A DNA stretch of 9,723 nt, from positions 1-9,723 of the forward strand of contig JAXEDY010000006.1 of assembly GCA_034104345.1 (NCBI GenBank), written 5' to 3'. Origin of the DNA: HGM11416 sp034104345. Lineage in GTDB: Bacteria > Bacillota > Clostridia > Christensenellales > Borkfalkiaceae. The position numbers and the translations under genes were made by a program. The notes below the pieces were generated by a model that saw only the letters and a program-made list of their open reading frames with translations, was not told the origin of the DNA and ran no database searches. Positions 7,103 through 9,723 of this stretch are shown here, piece by piece (the stretch's first letter is position 1; each line of letters starts with the position of its first letter).

Positions 7103-7597
7103 TTACTTTAACGTTTTTTCAAGTTCATAAACTGCGGCGCGCATTTCGGGCACAAAATCCAAATACCACAGTTTTGTTTCTTCGATATATCTGCGCTTAA
7201 AATCGTTCGGCGTGTTACCTGCGCTTTCGATGTTGTTAAGCCTGTCGGCACCTTTAACGGCGTAAGCAATCGGGTTTTGTTTAATCGCTTCAACATACTC
7301 TTTCATAATGTAACCCTGCTTTTTTGTAAGAAGTTTTACAGCCTGTAAAACGTTTTTTCCGCCTATTTGTTCTATGTCGCTCTCCGTAGCGGAGGTGTCT
7401 TCCAAAAGATCGTGAAAAAGGGCGGTTATAATGTAATCGTCGCCAAAACCGCGGTTATATAAATTTTCGGCAACGGCAAGCGGGTGAACGATATAGGGCG
7501 TTAAGCCGTCTTTTCGGGTCTGCCCAAAGTGCATTTTTGTTGCGTATTCTTTTGCCTTTTTAATTTTTTCCGCATTGATTTTTTGATTTTGTTGCAT
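7103..7597 (-). CDS. HD-domain hydrolase, SpoT/MESH1-type small alarmone hydrolase
   Basis: This 164-residue all-helical HD protein has the pattern of the (p)ppGpp hydrolase domain of RelA/SpoT: HFGQTRKDGLTPYIVHPLAVA (about 23-43), the HD pair His62-Asp63 followed by LLEDT (Glu66, Asp67), and KGADRLNN (115-122) with Asp118. His38, His62, Asp63 and Asp118 would bind the metal. There is no synthetase, TGS or ACT domain, so it fits the single-domain hydrolases that remove pyrophosphate from guanosine alarmones. Other nucleotide substrates, including NADPH as reported for MESH1, are possible. No Shine-Dalgarno site precedes the ATG, only A-rich sequence, and no better in-frame start is seen. It is a lone gene with its own promoter at 7697-7725. 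Confidence 0.85.
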   Translation of the reverse strand: MQQNQKINAEKIKKAKEYATKMHFGQTRKDGLTPYIVHPLAVAENLYNRGFGDDYIITALFHDLLEDTSATESDIEQIGGKNVLQAVKLLTKKQGYIMKEYVEAIKQNPIAYAVKGADRLNNIESAGNTPNDFKRRYIEETKLWYLDFVPEMRAAVYELEKTLK

Positions 7598-7696
7598 TTT
7601 AATTTTTTTTGCTGTGGTTAACGTTAATTGCGCGTTTGCTTATATGAGCAATCGTCGATATGGCAAAGCGCCGTCTTTTTGAAATTCAACAACGCA

Positions 7697-7725
7697 ATTA
7701 TAACATAAAAACGGCATATTTACAA
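7697..7725 (-). promoter_or_regulatory. Promoter of the HD hydrolase gene
   Basis: Read on the minus strand, TTGTAA (7725-7720) and a perfect TATAAT (7702-7697) are 17 bases apart. Transcription would start near 7690, giving a leader of about 93 bases. Confidence 0.7.
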
Positions 7726-7795
7726 ATCGATATTTACAAAAAATTAAAAATCGTACTTCGCGCACACGAAAAAATTAAATTGGCATAAAAAATCG

Positions 7796-7824
7796 TTGCA
7801 AAATCGCGCGGTGTTTGCTATAAT
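7796..7824 (+). promoter_or_regulatory. Promoter upstream of tRNA-Leu
   Basis: TTGCAA (7796-7801) and a perfect TATAAT (7819-7824) are 17 bases apart. No other gene lies between it and the tRNA, so the tRNA would carry a 5' leader of about 160 bases that RNase P must remove. Confidence 0.7.
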
Positions 7825-7913
7825 ACTTTAGCATATTGCGTGCGGACTATGAGCGAAATTGCCGTTTTAGGCGTAAAAATGTCGCGGCAGCGCAAGGCAC
7901 AATGAGTTTTTTA

Positions 7914-7947
7914 AGAGTTATGTTTAAACGAAAGCGTTTAAAACTCT
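7914..7947 (+). other. Stable hairpin in the tRNA leader
   Basis: TTTAAACG (7923-7930) pairs perfectly with CGTTTAAA (7935-7942) around an AAAG loop. The stem is extended by AGAG (7914-7917) and CTCT (7944-7947) across a bulge. There is no clean T-run after it, so it is not a standard terminator. It may protect or guide processing of the pre-tRNA, or belong to an unrecognised small RNA. Confidence 0.4.
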
Positions 7948-7992
7948 CTCTTTCGCCAAAAGTTCGGCGTGTAAAAATAGAACTAAAAATAA

Positions 7993-8079
7993 GCGGGTGT
8001 GGCGAAATTGGCAGACGCGTAAGATTCAGGTTCTTATGACGGCGACGTCGTGCAGGTTCAAGTCCTGTCACCCGCACCA
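7993..8079 (+). tRNA. tRNA-Leu (anticodon CAG)
   Basis: The acceptor arms GCGGGTG (7993-7999) and CACCCGC (8069-8075) pair fully. The anticodon stem TAAGA/TCTTA encloses the loop TTCAGGT with anticodon CAG at 8027-8029, which reads CUG. A long variable arm with a GACG/CGTC stem confirms the class II structure of leucine tRNAs. The T loop is TTCAAGT and the discriminator is A8076. The 3' CCA is encoded at 8077-8079. Leucine tRNA 3' ends are common integration sites, and the relaxase module begins just beyond it, but no second copy of the 3' end is visible in the window. Confidence 0.97.
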
Positions 8080-8085
8080 AGTCTT

Positions 8086-8136
8086 AATAGGTTGAACTTT
8101 TTCTTTTTTAGGAAGATGTTCGGCCTATTTTGTTTT
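8086..8136 (+). terminator. Weak possible terminator after tRNA-Leu
   Basis: AATAGG (8086-8091) can pair with CCTATT (8124-8129) across a long loop, followed by TTGTTTT. A T-rich tract at 8098-8109 lies inside the loop. The stem is short, so this is a weak call. Confidence 0.3.
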
Positions 8137-8177
8137 ATAGAAGAATTTGAGTCTTTTAACGGATAAATTCGCTTTTT

Positions 8178-8218
8178 AAAAAAGAAAAGGCAGACGAGAG
8201 AAAATCCCGCCTGCCTTT
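8178..8218 (-). terminator. Terminator of the mobilization module
   Basis: Read on the minus strand, AAAGGCAG (8218-8211) pairs with CTGCCTTT (8193-8186), with an inner CG pair set, and is followed by a T-rich tail CTTTTTT (8184-8178). It lies 28 bases after the stop of the small gene at 8246. Confidence 0.75.
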
Positions 8219-8245
8219 GCCGTTTTATAAAAGTTCGGCAAACTT

Positions 8246-8500
8246 TTAGTCTTGCTTCTGCATTATTCCGGAGAGCCAGGTTCCGTTGTCGTCAGCGGAA
8301 CTGTTTCTACGTTTAGATTTTTTATTTAGTTGTAATACGGCTTTTTCAGCCTTGTTCGCTTGCCATACGGCATAATCTTTTCGTCCCTCCTCGGACGAAA
8401 GATATTCTCTGATTGCGGGCAACAACACCCGCGCCAACGATTCCAATTGAGAATCGGAAACACCTGAATTGTTTTCTTTCTCTTTGCGTTTTCTCGTGAT
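8246..8500 (-). CDS. Small basic protein of the mobilization module, start codon apparently lost
   Basis: The frame encodes MESLARVLLPAIREYL and on to a TAG at 8246. The only usual in-frame start is TTG at 8446, which has no ribosome binding site. The frame stays open upstream to 8500, where the codons read I-TRKRKEKEN and lie just after a strong GGAGGGG (8510-8504). One base change, ATC to ATG at 8500-8498, would give an ideally placed start and an 84-residue protein with a charged N-terminus and one amphipathic helix (SLARVLLPAIREYLSSEEG). So the gene is probably inactivated or started inefficiently. I do not recognise a named family. Its position after the relaxase suggests an accessory gene of the element. 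Confidence 0.5.
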   Translation of the reverse strand: MTRKRKEKENNSGVSDSQLESLARVLLPAIREYLSSEEGRKDYAVWQANKAEKAVLQLNKKSKRRNSSADDNGTWLSGIMQKQD

Positions 8501-8503
8501 TTT

Positions 8504-8510
8504 CCCCTCC
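8504..8510 (-). promoter_or_regulatory. Shine-Dalgarno site without a start codon
   Basis: GGAGGGG on the minus strand is followed, three bases on, by ATC where ATG would be expected. It supports the reading that the small gene once began at 8500. Confidence 0.5.
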
Positions 8511-8516
8511 AGGCAG

Positions 8517-8543
8517 TTATTCGTTTAATCTTGTGTTTTTCAT
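8517..8543 (-). CDS. Eight-codon open frame with its own ribosome binding site
   Basis: AAAAGGAG (8561-8554) precedes an ATG at 8543 that encodes only MKNTRLNE before TAA. The stop is just upstream of the GGAGGGG site. It may be a leader peptide or the remnant of a gene removed by deletion. The spacing to the ATG is ten bases, a little long. Confidence 0.25.
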   Translation of the reverse strand: MKNTRLNE

Positions 8544-8577
8544 TTTTGATGGCTCCTTTTCTAAATTTTTCTCAGCC

Positions 8578-8591
8578 TCGCATGAATGCGA
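8578..8591. repeat. Short perfect inverted repeat
   Basis: TCGCAT and ATGCGA flank two bases, in the 150-base gap between the relaxase stop and the small gene. It could be a protein-binding palindrome or a small RNA hairpin. It has no T-run. Confidence 0.35.
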
Positions 8592-8698
8592 ATTGCGAAA
8601 CCGGTCGGGCTTACTTTTCTTGTTTTATTACTGTTGGCTTTTAATTTCGCTCTTATAAAATGCCGACTCTTACGTTTCGTTCGGTAAATTTTTATCGG

Positions 8699-9688
8699 TT
8701 ATTTACCGTTAAAATTGTTGTTTGCGTGGATTCTTTTACGATTCCGTTCTTGTTCCTGTCTTACGTTTGCGGCTTGTTTTGCGACGGTGAGTTCTTCTGG
8801 AGCATATTCGAGTAATTTTTCCAAAAGTTTTACCGCGCCTTCGTTTGTTGTCGCCGTTTTTTCTTTCCGTTTCAGTTCGTCATACAAATCGCCGTTATCC
8901 TTGGCAAGAATACCGTTTTTCTTTTCGAGTTCGCTGTTTTTCATTCTTAAAGCGATGATTTCCGTTTCCTTTTTCTTTCCCGAAAAGGGGATCTTTTCAG
9001 ATCTTGCAGATTCGTAACTTTCAAGCAATTCTTTCACGGGTTTTGCCGCGGTTTGCGCTTCTTCCGCTTCGCGAATCTTCGCTTCGGCGGCTTCGGTCAT
9101 CTTTTTCGTTTGTAAGCAACCGTATCCAAATGTTTTGCCGTACTTCCTTCTTTTCCGCGTTCCAAACTGTATTTCTTTCCGACGGCTTCGTAAAAATCCG
9201 TCTGCAAATCGCGTAATGCGGTTCGGTCGAAAAGTTCTTTCGCGCACAATCTGCCGTCCGTTACAGGCATAAGATTTAAATGTAAATGCGGCGTGCTTTC
9301 GTCTAAATGAACGACTGCAGATATAACGTTTTCTTTTCCGTACCGTTCAGAGAAAAACTCTGCGCAATCGGCAAAAAACTGTTTCTGTTGTTCTGCCGTA
9401 ATTCGGTCGAAGAACTCTTTATCCGAACCTAAAATAAACGACGTAATAAGTACCGCGTCGTCTTTGATTTTTCGTTTAGGCGAAAGTCGTTTAATTCGTT
9501 CGTCGATAAACGAAAGATACTTTTTCTCATACGGCATTGTGTGGTAATTCAGATACGTTTTCGACTTGTCGATTTGCGGATTTCGCGATGACTTATAATT
9601 CTCGTCGCGTTCGTTTTCCCGTTCGATTCCGACAATGTCGGCACGTTTATATTTTTCCATATGGCATACTAAATACGACGTAATTCAT
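8699..9688 (-). pseudogene. mob: MobV/Pre-type relaxase broken by two frame changes
   Basis: The main frame from 9660 encodes KYKRADIVGIERENERD, then NPQIDKSKTYLNYH, then the metal-binding motif HLDESTPHLH (residues 118-127 from 9660). These are hallmarks of the Mob/Pre (pMV158 MobM) relaxases, which nick oriT to start plasmid or element transfer. That frame stops at 9097 after AYKRKR. The protein clearly continues in the next frame (KKMTEAAEAKIREAEE and a Glu/Lys-rich coiled coil) to 8699, so one A was probably lost from the A-run at 9109-9111. Upstream, MNYVVFSM in a third frame starts at 9688 against GGAGGTG (9695-9689) and resembles the usual MobV N-terminus. A seven-base CCATATG excess (9664-9658) throws it out of frame. 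Restored length is about 330 residues. Odd too: Glu15 (from 9660) where MobM has its catalytic His22. Confidence 0.8.
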
Positions 9689-9695
9689 CACCTCC
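9689..9695 (-). promoter_or_regulatory. Shine-Dalgarno site abutting the relaxase N-terminal ATG
   Basis: GGAGGTG matches the 16S tail closely but touches the ATG at 9688 directly. This is closer than usual, so initiation may be poor. It still supports translation beginning near 9688 and not at 9660, which has no site. Confidence 0.55.
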
Positions 9696-9723
9696 GTGGG
9701 TATTAAAATTTCTATCGGTAAGC

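Larger units (their letters stand above)
7598..7992. other. Divergent intergenic region between the HD gene and tRNA-Leu
   Basis: The 395 bases hold no credible protein gene. They contain two divergent promoters (minus at 7697-7725, plus at 7796-7824), the 5' leader of the HD gene, and a long leader before the tRNA with a stable hairpin at 7914-7947. An 18-codon open frame beginning at 7847 has no ribosome binding site. Confidence 0.6.

Noticed and set aside
7847..7903. 18-codon frame starting MSEIAVLG ahead of the tRNA
   Set aside because: There is no ribosome site, and it lies in a leader whose only clear product is the tRNA.
8699..9247. Treating the 182-residue minus-strand frame as a separate gene
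   Set aside because: Its N-terminal part is an out-of-frame reading of the relaxase; only the part below about 9110 is real, as the relaxase C-terminus.
1..9723. CRISPR array
   Set aside because: No regularly spaced repeats of 24-40 bases are present; the one repeat pair is 2.5 kb apart.

Overview
The window looks like chromosomal DNA of an uncultured, moderately AT-rich Firmicute, probably a gut-type Clostridia lineage. The reasons are strong Shine-Dalgarno sites (AAGGAGGG, AAAGGAG, GGAGGTG), TTGACA/TATAAT-type promoters, U-tailed hairpin terminators, a MobV/Pre relaxase and an ICE-type SNF2 helicase. TGA is used as a stop, so the standard code fits. The taxonomy is inferred from sequence style, not from any search.

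Layout, left to right. (1) 1-945: AT-rich accessory DNA holding the 3' end of an unknown gene, a short secreted-protein gene broken by two frame changes, and a strong terminator. (2) 979-4414: a 1109-residue SNF2/DEAD-like helicase of the type carried by conjugative elements, here without its usual methylase partner, closed by a GC-rich terminator. (3) 4624-7057: a TTGACA-17-TAAAAT promoter, a classical short-chain dehydrogenase, then a PLP-dependent alpha-oxoamine synthase whose signature residues resemble serine palmitoyltransferase, ending at a bidirectional terminator. (4) 7103-7725, minus strand: a single-domain HD hydrolase of the (p)ppGpp-hydrolase (SpoT/MESH1) type with its own promoter. 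(5) 7796-8079: a promoter and tRNA-Leu(CAG). (6) 8178-9688, minus strand: a decaying mobilization module, with a MobV-type relaxase broken by two frame changes and a small gene whose start codon seems lost.

The most interesting unit is the SDR/oxoamine synthase pair. A serine palmitoyltransferase-like enzyme followed by a ketone reductase matches the first two steps of sphingoid-base synthesis, which is not classically associated with Firmicutes. The function is inference, but the family reading is firm. No acyl-carrier protein, N-acyltransferase or head-group gene lies nearby.

Frame breaks occur only in the accessory genes at the two ends. The four central ORFs (about 5.9 kb of coding sequence) are intact, which argues for real decay over random sequencing error. 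A ~40-bp imperfect repeat sits on each side of the SDR/oxoamine synthase pair.
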